Numbered from the stretch's first letter, positions 1 through 8,777 are shown. The stretch: DNA of 64,000 nucleotides from Rugamonas fusca (GCF_014042365.1 NZ_JACEZS010000006.1:1-64000), one strand, 5' to 3'. Notes: generated from the letters alone by a model not told the origin. Numbers and translations are program-made.

Positions 1-318
1 GTTTTTCTGGGGCGGCCGATGCCGCCAGGGCAACCGGCGCTGCCGCCGGCTTGCTTGATCCTGATGGGTGACTGGTGCGATGCTTCGCAACCAAGTACTG
101 AGAAAACGGGCGCGACAAGCGTTTGCGGCTAAGGCAGGCAAGAAATTGCGCCTCGATAAAATCGAGGCGCCGGGACAGTATTATCGACTTGACGCTGGTT
201 GGCTAATGGGTGACCCCGCGTTTCCCTTTTCCGGCGGCAAGCAGGGATGAAACGCAGGGGTGAAACTTAAGGGAGACGCATTACAATACGCGGCCAACCA
301 TCCCTTCAACAAGGTCAC
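1..318. other. Left edge, no gene supported
   Basis: No gene in this stretch can be supported. One plus-strand frame is open from the window edge to a TGA at 69-71 and would end in LLDPDG, so it could be the last 22 codons of a gene starting outside, but nothing identifies it. The rest contains a perfect hairpin at 148-170 and the leader of the next gene. The sequence just before 319 (CAACAAGGTCAC) offers an AAGG ribosome-binding site. Confidence 0.4.
148..170. terminator. Perfect 10-bp hairpin, possible terminator
   Basis: GCGCCTCGAT and ATCGAGGCGC are perfectly complementary around an AAA loop. No clear T-run follows on either strand, so it may be a weak terminator of whatever gene ends at the left edge, or an mRNA-stabilising hairpin. 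Confidence 0.35.
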
Positions 319-2019
319 ATGAAAACCATCCTGCTTCCTGTGGTACTGGCAGTTGCCGCATCGGCCGTATCCGCCGCGCCGGCCAACGTCGCCGAACTCA
401 ATAAAATGACGGCCCGCTTCGCGCCGGTTGAACTGAAGGCTGACACGTCGGCCCTGTCGGCCGGCGACCGTAAGGCCATCGCCAAGCTGGTCGAAGCGGC
501 CAAGATCGTCGACGTGCTGCAACTGCGCCAGCGCTGGGCGTCCAACGAGGCGCTGTGGGCCGCGCTGCAAAAGGACACCAGCGCGCTGGGCAAGGCGCGC
601 CTGGACTACTTCTGGCTCAACAAGGGCCCGTGGTCCATCATCGACGGCAACGCCGCGTTCCTGCCGGCGCAACTGGCTGGCGTCTCCATTCCCGCCACCA
701 AGCCGGCGGCGGCCAACTTCTATCCGGCCGGCGCCAGCAAGCAGGCGCTGGAAACGTGGATCAACGGCCTGCCTGCCGCCGACAAGGAGCAGGCCCAGTG
801 GTTCTACACCGTGATCCGCCAGGGCGCGGATGGGCAGTTCAAGACCGTCAAGTACGCCGATGAATACAAGCCGGAATTGACCCGCCTGGCCATGCTGCTG
901 AAGGAGGCGGCCGACGCCACCGATAACGCGTCGCTGAAAAAATTCCTCGGCCTGCGCGCTGCGGCGCTGCTGTCGAACGATTACCTGGCCTCCGATTTCG
1001 CGTGGATGGATCTCGATTCGCCGGTGGATGTGACCATCGGCCCCTACGAGACCTACAACGACGAACTGTTCGGCTACAAGGCCGCGTTTGAAGCCTACGT
1101 GAATATCCGCGACCAGAAGGAAACGCAGAAGCTGAACTTCTTCGCCAAGCACATGCAGGAACTGGAGGACAACCTGCCGCTGGACGCGCAATACCGCAAC
1201 CCCAAGGTCGGCGCGCTGGCGCCGATGGTGGTGGTGAACGAGGTGTATGGCGCCGGCGACGGTAACATGGGCGTGCAGACGGCCGCCTACAACCTGCCCA
1301 ACGACGAGCGCATCATCAGCCAGCGCGGCTCCAAGCGCGTGATGCTGAAGAACGTGCAGGAAGCAAAATTCAAGTCCACGCTGACGCCGATCTCGAAGCT
1401 GGTGCTCAAGCCGGCCGACCAGAAGGACGTGGATTTCGATTCCTTCTTCACCCACATCCTGGCGCACGAGATCACCCACGGCCTGGGCCCGCACATCACC
1501 CACGTCAACGGCGTCGCGTCCACGCCGCGCCAGGACTTGAAGGCTGCCTATTCCACCATCGAGGAAGCGAAGGCCGACATCACCGGCCTGTACGCGCTGG
1601 CCTACATGATGGACAAGGGCCAGCTGGCCGGCGCGCTGGGGCAGGGTGAGGCGGCCGAGCGCAAGCTGTACACGACCTTCCTGGCGTCGGGCTTCCGCAC
1701 GCTGCATTTCGGCCTGACCGATTCGCATGCGCGCGGCATGGCGATCCAGATCAACTATCTGCTCGACAAGGGCGGCTTCGTGTCGCATGGCGACGGCACG
1801 TTCGCGGTGGACTTCAAGAAGATCAAACAGGCGGTGGCAGATCTTGACCGCGAGTTCCTCACCATCGAAGCGACGGGCGACTATGCGCGCGCCCAGGCCA
1901 TGATGACCAAGTACGTCGTGATCCGCCCCGACGTGCAGAAGGCGCTCGACAAGATGAAGTCCGTGCCCAACGATATCCGGCCGTCGTTCCCGACGGCGCA
2001 AGCCTTGCTGGGCAAGTAA
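319..2019 (+). CDS. Exported M49-like zinc metallohydrolase (dipeptidyl-peptidase III-related)
   Basis: 566 aa with a Sec signal peptide at residues 1-20 (Lys, hydrophobic run, alanine-rich cleavage site), so the product should be periplasmic or exported. The zinc site is visible as HEITHGLGPH at residues 383-392 and EEAKAD at 415-420. Canonical dipeptidyl-peptidase III (M49) enzymes have HExxGH and EECRAD, so this belongs to a related subgroup with plain HExxH spacing. The expected role is cleavage of peptides, but the substrate is unknown and some relatives are annotated only as hypothetical or NUDIX-associated. An AAGG ribosome-binding site lies just before the ATG. The gene stands alone and is followed by a hairpin at 2043-2068. 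Confidence 0.8.
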   Translation: MKTILLPVVLAVAASAVSAAPANVAELNKMTARFAPVELKADTSALSAGDRKAIAKLVEAAKIVDVLQLRQRWASNEALWAALQKDTSALGKARLDYFWLNKGPWSIIDGNAAFLPAQLAGVSIPATKPAAANFYPAGASKQALETWINGLPAADKEQAQWFYTVIRQGADGQFKTVKYADEYKPELTRLAMLLKEAADATDNASLKKFLGLRAAALLSNDYLASDFAWMDLDSPVDVTIGPYETYNDELFGYKAAFEAYVNIRDQKETQKLNFFAKHMQELEDNLPLDAQYRNPKVGALAPMVVVNEVYGAGDGNMGVQTAAYNLPNDERIISQRGSKRVMLKNVQEAKFKSTLTPISKLVLKPADQKDVDFDSFFTHILAHEITHGLGPHITHVNGVASTPRQDLKAAYSTIEEAKADITGLYALAYMMDKGQLAGALGQGEAAERKLYTTFLASGFRTLHFGLTDSHARGMAIQINYLLDKGGFVSHGDGTFAVDFKKIKQAVADLDREFLTIEATGDYARAQAMMTKYVVIRPDVQKALDKMKSVPNDIRPSFPTAQALLGK

Positions 2020-2042
2020 GCCTGGCGCGCATCACCGCGCAA

Positions 2043-2072
2043 GCGTACCGGCTTGATTGCCGGTACGCCTTT
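2043..2072 (+). terminator. Terminator-like hairpin after the M49-like gene
   Basis: GCGTACCGGC (2043-2052) and GCCGGTACGC (2059-2068) form a perfect 10-bp stem with a 6-base loop, followed by CTTTCC. The T-run is short, but the position directly after the stop codon fits a terminator. Confidence 0.6.
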
Positions 2073-2093
2073 CCCTGACATAAAGTCATTCCA

Positions 2094-2128
2094 ATTTTTC
2101 TACGTAGAAAAATACCTTTCGCAAGGTA
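2094..2128. promoter_or_regulatory. 20-bp perfect palindrome and adjacent hairpin
   Basis: Bases 2094-2113 form a perfect palindrome centred on TACGTA with T-rich and A-rich arms. A second inverted repeat, TACCTT-TCGC-AAGGTA, follows at 2113-2128. Both lie in the 5' region of the HEIGH-motif gene whose ATG is at 2176, so they are candidate operator or leader structures. No protein can be named from the sequence. Confidence 0.4.
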
Positions 2129-2175
2129 AATTTTCGCGTGGCCGACATGCTAGAGTCCGACTCAGGAATCTCGCC

Positions 2176-2859
2176 ATGTTCAAGTCCCCCTTATCCCTGT
2201 TGCTGTTGTTGCCAGGCCTGGCAGGCGCGGCCCAGCTGACCGAGCTGGAAACGCGCTGGCTGACGGCTGGCCTGCCCGTGCTCAGCTACGCCAAGCAGGA
2301 GCTGGGCTTGCCGCTCGATATCACCGTGCAGCCGCAGGCCGGACCGAACGATGTGCCGCTGGCGCTCGGTTACGAGGATGGCCGTTGCAAGCTGGTCTTG
2401 TCCCTGCGCGGCAACCCCGCCGCCGAGAGCGTGCTCGACGGCGTGCCCGACAGCCGGCGCGCCATCCTGATCGAAGCCATGACGGCGCACGAGATCGGCC
2501 ACTGCTGGCGCTATGTCCATCATCAATGGCATGAGCTGCCGGCCGGTTTCGTCGAACTGGGCCAGCAGCGCGCCAGTTCGGCCGATCTGCTGGAACAGGC
2601 CCGCGTGCAGCGTGCCACGCAGCGCGAGGAGGGCTATGCCGACCTGCTGGCCCTGTCCTGGACAGCGCGCAACCATCCGGCCCAGTACGGGCAGGTGTAC
2701 CGCTGGATGCGCCAGGTGCGCCAACCGGCGGCCGGCGGTTCCCACGACACCACGGCCTGGCTGCAACTGGCGGCCGACCGTGTCGTGTTTTCTTCCTCCG
2801 CTCCCATGTTCGAGCAGGTGTCCATGCTGTGGAGCAAAGGTTTGCTGGGTCGCGATTGA
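2176..2859 (+). CDS. Exported HExxH-motif protein, putative metallopeptidase
   Basis: 227 aa from the ATG at 2176, chosen because it begins a good signal peptide (MFKS, leucine-rich core, AGAA near residue 18); upstream in-frame starts would put about 40 unlikely residues before it. HEIGH occurs at residues 105-109 and EEGYAD at about 151-156, the arrangement of a gluzincin zinc site (HExxH plus a downstream acidic ligand). I do not recognise a named family. Substrate and pathway are unknown; a small periplasmic protease is the likeliest reading. It is a single gene between the M49-like gene and the BON-domain gene on the same strand. Confidence 0.7.
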   Translation: MFKSPLSLLLLLPGLAGAAQLTELETRWLTAGLPVLSYAKQELGLPLDITVQPQAGPNDVPLALGYEDGRCKLVLSLRGNPAAESVLDGVPDSRRAILIEAMTAHEIGHCWRYVHHQWHELPAGFVELGQQRASSADLLEQARVQRATQREEGYADLLALSWTARNHPAQYGQVYRWMRQVRQPAAGGSHDTTAWLQLAADRVVFSSSAPMFEQVSMLWSKGLLGRD

Positions 2860-2988
2860 TCCACCACAAACGCCGCGTTGTTCCTTAGCCTATTTGCCGC
2901 GAATTCCCGGATTGTGTTCGTTCTCGCACAGAGTAGCGGCTGTCGCGAGGATTTAATCTGCATGTCAACCATTGATAAGGAACACACC

Positions 2989-3738
2989 ATGAACAAGCTT
3001 ATCTTCATCATGCTGGCGGGTTTCGCCAGCGCCAGTTTCGCCGCCGAGCCGGCCACGCCCGCCGCCACCACGCCCCACATGGATAACGTGGCCTACAAGC
3101 AGATGATGGACAAGGCGGCCGCCGACTACAAGACGGCCAGGGCGCAATGCGACGCGCAGTCGGGCAACGCCAAGGATATCTGCATCCAGCAAGCCAAGGC
3201 TACGCGCGCGCACTCCGAATCGGACGCCGTGGTGCAGTACAAGAACGACAAGCGCTCCGTGCGCAAGGCGGAGATCGCCGTGGCCGACGCGGAATATGAC
3301 CTGGCCAAGGCCAAGTGCGCCGACATGACCGGCACGGAAAAGCGCAATTGCGTGAACACGGCCAAGGCCGCGCAGACGGCGGCCATCGCCGACGCCAAGG
3401 CCGAGAAGCATGCGGCCGACGTGGCGCAGACGGGTGAGGATTGCAACACCATGACGGGCACGGCCAAGGCGTCCTGCCTGACCCGCACCAAGTCCGACAT
3501 GGCCGGCACGGCGGTGGCCGATTCCGTCATCACCACCAAGGTCAAGGCTGAACTACTCAAGGAACCGAACCTGAAGTCGCTGGACGTGCACGTGGAAACC
3601 AACCAGGGCGTGGTCAGCCTGAGCGGCTTCGTGCCGTCGCAGACGGAAGTGGACAAGGCGGTGGAAGTGGCGCGCAATGTGAAGGGCGTGACCCAGGTGC
3701 AGAGCGCGCTGCGCATCGATAAGAACGAGCGCAAGTAA
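2989..3738 (+). CDS. Periplasmic BON-domain protein with three CX10C repeats
   Basis: 249 aa from the ATG at 2989, preceded by AAGGA at 2979-2983 and followed by a signal peptide ending near residue 19. The middle holds three copies of a Cys-pair unit: C54/C65, C110/C121 and C152/C163. Each has ten residues between the cysteines, with a conserved Gly and Lys inside and Ala/Lys-rich helical sequence between units. The C-terminus, about residues 178-245, is a BON domain like those of OsmY/Y-family periplasmic stress proteins, which associate with the envelope. The function is unproven; an envelope-stress or membrane-stability role is inferred from the domain. No operon partner is visible: the next gene is on the opposite strand. 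Confidence 0.75.
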   Translation: MNKLIFIMLAGFASASFAAEPATPAATTPHMDNVAYKQMMDKAAADYKTARAQCDAQSGNAKDICIQQAKATRAHSESDAVVQYKNDKRSVRKAEIAVADAEYDLAKAKCADMTGTEKRNCVNTAKAAQTAAIADAKAEKHAADVAQTGEDCNTMTGTAKASCLTRTKSDMAGTAVADSVITTKVKAELLKEPNLKSLDVHVETNQGVVSLSGFVPSQTEVDKAVEVARNVKGVTQVQSALRIDKNERK

Positions 3739-3806
3739 AACGCGGGGCGGGAGCGGGCGGGCCGTCGCAAGTGGCCCGCACCGCCGGTGCTGGCGGGGGG
3801 GGCGGA

Positions 3807-4199
3807 TCAGGCCATGGCCAGCAGCGCGATATTGGTGACCAGGCCGGCGCCCCAGATCAGGCTGCGCAGCGTGCCGATGTTGGCCAGGTAGGCCGCCACG
3901 TAGGCGATGCGGATGCCGATGAAGCTCAATGCCAGCAGGTCGATGCGGCCCTGGTCGGCATGTGCCTGCTGCGCCAGGATGACGGCGGCGATGAACAAGG
4001 GCAGCGCTTCGAAGCCGTTGTTCTGCGCCGCGTAGGCGCGCGCCTGCCAGCCCGTCAGTTTGGCTTCCCAGTCGCGCGGATGGTTGTTGTCGTAGCGGGC
4101 CTTGCGGTCCGGCAGGCTCAGCGAGGCCGCCTTGGCCAGGCCCATCGTCACCACCGGCAGCATGCAGGCGCCCAGGATCGTCCAGTTTGCAATAGTCAT
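3807..4199 (-). CDS. MAPEG family membrane protein
   Basis: 130 aa integral membrane protein with about four hydrophobic segments. It matches the MAPEG superfamily by length and by the DWEAKLTGWQARAYAAQNNG stretch around residues 42-61, where the R-A-x-A-A-Q-x-N signature of bacterial members lies. Eukaryotic members act on glutathione or eicosanoids; bacterial ones are mostly uncharacterised, so the reaction is not assigned. The ATG at 4199 follows AAGGAGAC, a strong ribosome-binding site. It sits 50 bases before the S9 peptidase gene on the same strand, but in the order S9 peptidase then MAPEG, so the two may be cotranscribed. Confidence 0.8.
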   Translation of the reverse strand: MTIANWTILGACMLPVVTMGLAKAASLSLPDRKARYDNNHPRDWEAKLTGWQARAYAAQNNGFEALPLFIAAVILAQQAHADQGRIDLLALSFIGIRIAYVAAYLANIGTLRSLIWGAGLVTNIALLAMA

Positions 4200-4249
4200 T
4201 TTGTCTCCTTGCTTGGTAATGAAATAAATCGTTTATCGCGTTTTATCGC

Positions 4250-6376
4250 TTATTTCAGGTATTTGGCCAGCCAGCCGTGTACTTCGCTGTAGAAGTAGCG
4301 GCTGTTTTCGCCTTTCATGATCCAGTGGTTCTCGTCCGGGAACACCAGCAGCTTGCTGGGCACGTTCAGTCGTTGCTGGGTGGCGAAGTTCATCAGCGCG
4401 TTGTTGGCCGGCACGCGGTAGTCGAGCTCGCCCACGGAAATGAGGATGGGGGTGAGAAAGCCCGTGCCCTTGTCGTGATTGCCCGCTTGCATGATGGGGC
4501 TTTGCTCACGCCATACGGGCAAGTCGCTCCACACGGGGCCGCCGCTGTTGGTTTCGCGGTTGTGGATGCTGTCGCTGGTGCCCCACTGCATCACCAGGTC
4601 CATCTCGCCCGCGTGCGATACGATGGCCTTGTAGCGCGTGGTGGTAGCCTGCAGCCAGTTGGCCAGGTGGCCGCCGTAGCTGGCGCCGCCGGCGGCCAGC
4701 TTGGCGCCATCGATATAGCCATATTGTTGGATGGCCACATCGACCGCCTGGTTCAACTCGTCGGCCGGCCCTTTGAGCGGGTCGAACTGGATGGCGCGCG
4801 CGAATTCCTCGCCGTAGCCGGTCGAGCCCTTGTAGTCCGTCAGCAGCACCACGTAGCCGGGCTGGGCCAGCAGGTGGTAGTTCCAGCGCAGCACGAACTG
4901 GTCGCGCCACATATTGGCCGCGCCGCCGTGGATGACGGCGAACAGCGGGTATTTCTTGTGCGGGTCGAAGCCGGGCGGCTTGACCAGCATGTTGTGGATC
5001 TGGCGCCCGTCGGCGGCCTGGAACCAGAAGTGCTCGGGCGGCTGCCAGTCGATGGTGGCCGCGCGCGCCGTGTTGAAGTCCGTCAGGCGCTTGGGCTGGG
5101 CGCCATTGAAGGCCACCACTTCCGGCGGGTTGACGGACGATTCCCACACCCCCACCAGCGCCTTGCCGCCCGCGCCCAGCGCGTTGATGGCGCCGGTGGC
5201 TGGCGACGGTTCGTCGCGCACGGCGCCGCCGTCGTAGGCCATCGAGTGCAGCTGTTCCAGGCCCGCGTGTTCGTAGCTGAAGTAGATGCGTTTGGCCCCG
5301 TCGGGCAGGGCGTAGCGCGAGAGGGAGCGGTCCAGGCCAGCCGTGAGGATGGTGGGCTGGGCCTTGCCCACGGGCCAGGGCAGGCTGGCCAGGCGCGTCA
5401 GGTCGTACACCTTGCCCTTGGTTTCCGCTTCCGTCAGGCAGAACAGGGTCTTGCCGTCCGGTGCGAACTGCATGGCGTGGTAGCTGTGCGCGTCCGAGGT
5501 GAGCGCTTGCGGCTCGCCGCCGGCCAGGGCGACGGCGTACAGTTGGGTGATGGTGGGCGTGCTGGCCGCGTCCAGGCGGTTGGTGGCGGCCGCGAACACG
5601 ACGGCTTTGCCGTCCGGTGTCCACAGCGCGGCCAGCGACTGGCCATCGTCACCCTGGGCGCCGCCGAAGCCGGGCAGGGCGGCCAGCTTGCTGCCGGCCA
5701 GCAGGTCGTGCGCCACGGCGCCGGGCTGGGCATCCATCACGAACAGGCGCACTTGCTTGTCGTCGAGCCAGCGGTCGAAATAGCGGGGCGGGAACGATTC
5801 GTAGGCGCGCGCGCTGCTCTTGCGTTCCTTGCGTTCCTTGGCCGATTGCTTGACGTCGGCCTCGCTGGCGTTGCCGGGGAAGATATCGCTGGTGAACAGC
5901 AATTGCTTGCCGTCCGGGCTCCACTTGGGCTGGCGCGCGCCCAGCGTCAGCATGGTCAGGCGCTGGGCTTCGCCGCCGGCCGCCACGTCCAGCCGGTAGA
6001 GCTGGCTGGCTTCGTCGCCGTCGCGCTTGGCCGTGAACACCAGCTGGCGGCTGTCGGGCGACCAGCTGACGCCGCCTTCACTGCCCTTGCTGAACGTGAG
6101 CCGGCGCGCTGGCGTGTCGTCCGTCAGCGATTTGATCCACAGGTCCGACCACTGTTCCTTGCTGTCGTAGGCCGGGTCGGTGACGGAGAACACGACCCAT
6201 TTGCCGTCCGGGCTGGGTACGGGCGCGCCCACCCGTTTCATCAGCCACACATCTTCGTGCGTGATGGCGTGCCTGGCGGTGGCTGGAATCGCGCCGGGCG
6301 CGGCGCTGGCGGGGGCGGCGAAGGCTGCGGCCAGCAGCAGGGCCAGTAGGGGCTGGCGGAAACGGGAAGGCAGCAT
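4250..6376 (-). CDS. S9 family prolyl oligopeptidase-type peptidase
   Basis: 708 aa from the ATG at 6376, chosen because a signal peptide (MLPSRFRQ, then a leucine/alanine core) begins there. The N-terminal half is a seven-bladed beta-propeller built of repeated WSPDGK-type motifs; the C-terminal 260 residues are an alpha/beta hydrolase. The nucleophile is in GGASYGGH, the acid in GELDYRVP and the histidine in ENHW near the end, so the catalytic triad is complete. Members of this acylaminoacyl-peptidase/DPP-like group trim peptides in the periplasm, often at proline or at blocked N-termini. The exact specificity cannot be read from the sequence. The MAPEG gene follows on the same strand. Confidence 0.9.
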   Translation of the reverse strand: MLPSRFRQPLLALLLAAAFAAPASAAPGAIPATARHAITHEDVWLMKRVGAPVPSPDGKWVVFSVTDPAYDSKEQWSDLWIKSLTDDTPARRLTFSKGSEGGVSWSPDSRQLVFTAKRDGDEASQLYRLDVAAGGEAQRLTMLTLGARQPKWSPDGKQLLFTSDIFPGNASEADVKQSAKERKERKSSARAYESFPPRYFDRWLDDKQVRLFVMDAQPGAVAHDLLAGSKLAALPGFGGAQGDDGQSLAALWTPDGKAVVFAAATNRLDAASTPTITQLYAVALAGGEPQALTSDAHSYHAMQFAPDGKTLFCLTEAETKGKVYDLTRLASLPWPVGKAQPTILTAGLDRSLSRYALPDGAKRIYFSYEHAGLEQLHSMAYDGGAVRDEPSPATGAINALGAGGKALVGVWESSVNPPEVVAFNGAQPKRLTDFNTARAATIDWQPPEHFWFQAADGRQIHNMLVKPPGFDPHKKYPLFAVIHGGAANMWRDQFVLRWNYHLLAQPGYVVLLTDYKGSTGYGEEFARAIQFDPLKGPADELNQAVDVAIQQYGYIDGAKLAAGGASYGGHLANWLQATTTRYKAIVSHAGEMDLVMQWGTSDSIHNRETNSGGPVWSDLPVWREQSPIMQAGNHDKGTGFLTPILISVGELDYRVPANNALMNFATQQRLNVPSKLLVFPDENHWIMKGENSRYFYSEVHGWLAKYLK

Positions 6377-6479
6377 GGGTGTCACTTGAAAGGCAGGCAA
6401 ACGTTGATAGTGGCCAAATCTTACGTTGCTGTCAATCAAGTTCCAGCACGAGCGTGCGGATAACGCCCGGCGGGCAGGG

Positions 6480-7262
6480 CTAGGGCGTGACCGGGCCGTC
6501 CCAGCGGTGCAGCATGCGTTCCAGTTCGCCCGACTTGTCGAGCCGTGTCAGCGCGTGTTGCACGCGGGCCACTGTGTCACGGTCCACGTGCTTGCCCAGG
6601 ACCAGGTAGAGGTGGTTGCTGGCCAACACCACCGGCAAGATCCTGACCTTGTCGGCCGCGCCGGCCCGCGCCAGGAACGCTTGCAGGCCCGGCGTGCGGT
6701 GCAGGAACAGCCGGGCGCGTCCAGCGATCAGTTTTTGCAGGTTCATGGGCGGGCTGGCCGAGCGCGCATCCACGTTCAGTCCGCCCACTTCTTCCAGGAT
6801 CTGCACGCTGGCGAAACCACGGTTGGCCAGCACCACCGCCTCCGGCCCCAGGTGACGCACATCGTCCCAGTTGTTGATGACGACGGGATCGTCGGCGCGC
6901 GCCATCAGCATGTAGTTGATGGGGAATAGTGCCGGCTCCAGGAAGATGAATTTGTTTTCCCGCTCCACCGTGCGTTGCACGCCGCAAGCCGCATCCTGCT
7001 CGCCCCGGGCCAGTTCCGTGTACACGCGCACCAGCGGCATCCAGTGTTGGTCACCCTTGAACGTGAGGCCGGGGTCCAGCTTTTCGATGGCGCGCAGGAT
7101 ATCGACGCACAGCCCCACCACGGCGCCACCGCGGGCGACGAATTTCGGTTCCGTTCCTTCCTGGGCCGCCACGCGCAACGTGACGGCGGCGGCCTTGCCG
7201 CCGGGCCAGGCGCCGCACAGCAGCGGCAGGAGCAAACACAGCAGGCGCAAGCACGTCGTCAT
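6480..7262 (-). CDS. Periplasmic solute-binding protein (SBP_bac_3 type)
   Basis: 260 aa from the ATG at 7262, which begins a clear signal peptide (MTTCLRLLCLLLPLLCG). The remainder resembles the family 3 extracellular solute-binding fold: TLRVAAQEG at the mature N-terminus, a GLCVDILRAIEK segment typical of polar amino-acid binders, and a second lobe. No ABC permease or ATPase lies nearby, so this is an orphan binding protein, either feeding a transporter encoded elsewhere or acting as a sensor-type protein. The ligand is unknown. It diverges from the protease gene at 7539; the roughly 280-base gap between them is AT-rich and probably holds both promoters. Confidence 0.75.
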   Translation of the reverse strand: MTTCLRLLCLLLPLLCGAWPGGKAAAVTLRVAAQEGTEPKFVARGGAVVGLCVDILRAIEKLDPGLTFKGDQHWMPLVRVYTELARGEQDAACGVQRTVERENKFIFLEPALFPINYMLMARADDPVVINNWDDVRHLGPEAVVLANRGFASVQILEEVGGLNVDARSASPPMNLQKLIAGRARLFLHRTPGLQAFLARAGAADKVRILPVVLASNHLYLVLGKHVDRDTVARVQHALTRLDKSGELERMLHRWDGPVTP

Positions 7263-7538
7263 GGTGGCCGAGTCCGTGAGAGGGGCGGGCGGTGCTGGCG
7301 GCGGGCCGCACCGTTTGCGGGCCAGTGTACTCCCAAAGCGGTCCGAAGGCTTCCACTTCGGCAAGTGAAGTAATTAAACATAAATTACGAAAATATAAGT
7401 ATTTTTTTAACAGCAATGTTATATTTATGTTCACATCACGCAGGTCGTCCGGGATGCACTCAGGTGGCGGCGGCGTGCGGGTGGAACACGACAGGGATGC
7501 ACTTTTCAACCAATAAATCGACAAACAGAGGTCTTAAC

Positions 7539-8639
7539 GTGATTCAGTCCAAAACCTTGCAACTGGCCGGTGTACTGGCCGCCGCGCTGTTCGCCACGGG
7601 CGCGCAGGCCAACAATGCCGCGCTCCTGACGCCCCTGACGGGCAATACCTCGTCGCCGGCCGACTGGCGTTTTTTGCCGGGCCAGAGCTTCAACGGCGTG
7701 GCCGGTGCGCTCGACGGCGTGGCCCGTTTGAGCTTCAGTAACGCCGAAGGCAACTGGGCCTGTTCCGGCTCGCTGCTGGCCGGCGGCCAGTATGTGCTGA
7801 CGGCGGCCCACTGCGCCGATGATTTCCGTACCATGAAGGTCGACTTCGGCTGGGCCGGCGGCAAGGCGAAAGAGTCGCGCACGGTGGCCGTGTCGGATGC
7901 GTTCGTGCACCCGCAATGGCACGGCGAGCGCAATTCGCTGGACGCCGGTTCCGACGTCGCCCTGCTGAAGCTGAACAGCGCCGTGACGGACATCAAAGGC
8001 TATCACCTGAGCACGACCAACGACGTGGGTAAGGACTACCTGATGGCCGGTTATGGCACCACCACGGTGGCCGGTTCCAGCCAGGATCCGGACTGGGGCG
8101 ACCATAATTATGGTCACTATGGTTACAACACCTTCGATGTTACCAGCGATACCTTCAACAAGGTGGGCGACCAGTACACGGGCTGGGGCTATGACCCCAA
8201 CTACTACAAACCCGGCACGACCTACATGAGCGACTACGACGACGGCACGGCCGACAAGAACACGCTGGGCCGCATCGCCGACGTGACGGGCCATCAATGG
8301 AGCAGTGGCCTGGGCCACGGCGCCAATGAAGCCTTGATCGCCGGCGGCGATTCGGGTGGCGGCGACTTCGTGTGGAATGGTACGGAATGGCTGCTGTCGG
8401 GCGTGCACTCGTGGGGCTGGCAAGGCAGCAGCGCCTGCTCGTACTTCGGCCTGGGCAATTGCGATTCGAGCGACCAGAATTCGTCGAGCTTCGGCGACCT
8501 GTCCGGTTCCACTGCCACCTATTCGCACATCGGCTGGATCAACCAGGTGACGGCCGTGCCGGAACCGGAAGCCTACGCCATGATGCTGGCCGGCCTGCTG
8601 GTGACGGGCGCTGTGGCGCGCCGCCGCCGACAGGGCTGA
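7539..8639 (+). CDS. Secreted trypsin-like serine protease with PEP-CTERM anchor
   Basis: 366 aa from a GTG at 7539, preferred because AGAGGT lies 6 bases upstream and a signal peptide follows directly (cleavage after GAQA); the in-frame ATG at 7497 would add 14 non-signal residues. The S1 triad is complete: H91 in LTAAHC, D139 in SDVALL, and S272 in GGDSGGG. The C-terminus carries VPEPEAYAMMLAGLL then ARRRR, a PEP-CTERM sorting signal (motif, membrane helix, basic tail). Such proteins are processed by an exosortase, which is not in this window. The segment between residues 185 and 235 is rich in Gly, Tyr and Asp. The target is likely an extracellular or surface protein. Confidence 0.88.
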   Translation: MIQSKTLQLAGVLAAALFATGAQANNAALLTPLTGNTSSPADWRFLPGQSFNGVAGALDGVARLSFSNAEGNWACSGSLLAGGQYVLTAAHCADDFRTMKVDFGWAGGKAKESRTVAVSDAFVHPQWHGERNSLDAGSDVALLKLNSAVTDIKGYHLSTTNDVGKDYLMAGYGTTTVAGSSQDPDWGDHNYGHYGYNTFDVTSDTFNKVGDQYTGWGYDPNYYKPGTTYMSDYDDGTADKNTLGRIADVTGHQWSSGLGHGANEALIAGGDSGGGDFVWNGTEWLLSGVHSWGWQGSSACSYFGLGNCDSSDQNSSSFGDLSGSTATYSHIGWINQVTAVPEPEAYAMMLAGLLVTGAVARRRRQG

Positions 8640-8687
8640 TCGCCAGCGGCAAGTCGCCGCTACCGTTAGTCAGCATGTGCATTGTCA

Positions 8688-8716
8688 AGCCGCTCAGTGA
8701 AAACTGAGCGGCTTTT
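8688..8716 (+). terminator. Rho-independent terminator
   Basis: AGCCGCTCAGT (8688-8698) and ACTGAGCGGCT (8703-8713) form a perfect 11-bp stem closed by a GAAA tetraloop and followed by TTT. It ends the PEP-CTERM protease transcript. A very similar stem follows the next gene. Confidence 0.85.
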
Positions 8717-8777
8717 GTATACTTTACAAGGCATTTTCAGCGATACTTGCTTTTTTGACTCTCTTACAGGTATTTCA

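Noticed and set aside
181..2001. A 606-codon open frame on the minus strand
   Set aside because: Antisense shadow of the M49-like gene; rich in Arg, His and Val as expected for reverse frames of GC-rich genes, with no ribosome-binding site or domain.
4277..6349. A 690-codon open frame on the plus strand
   Set aside because: Antisense to the S9 peptidase; composition is that of a shadow frame and no motif is recognised.
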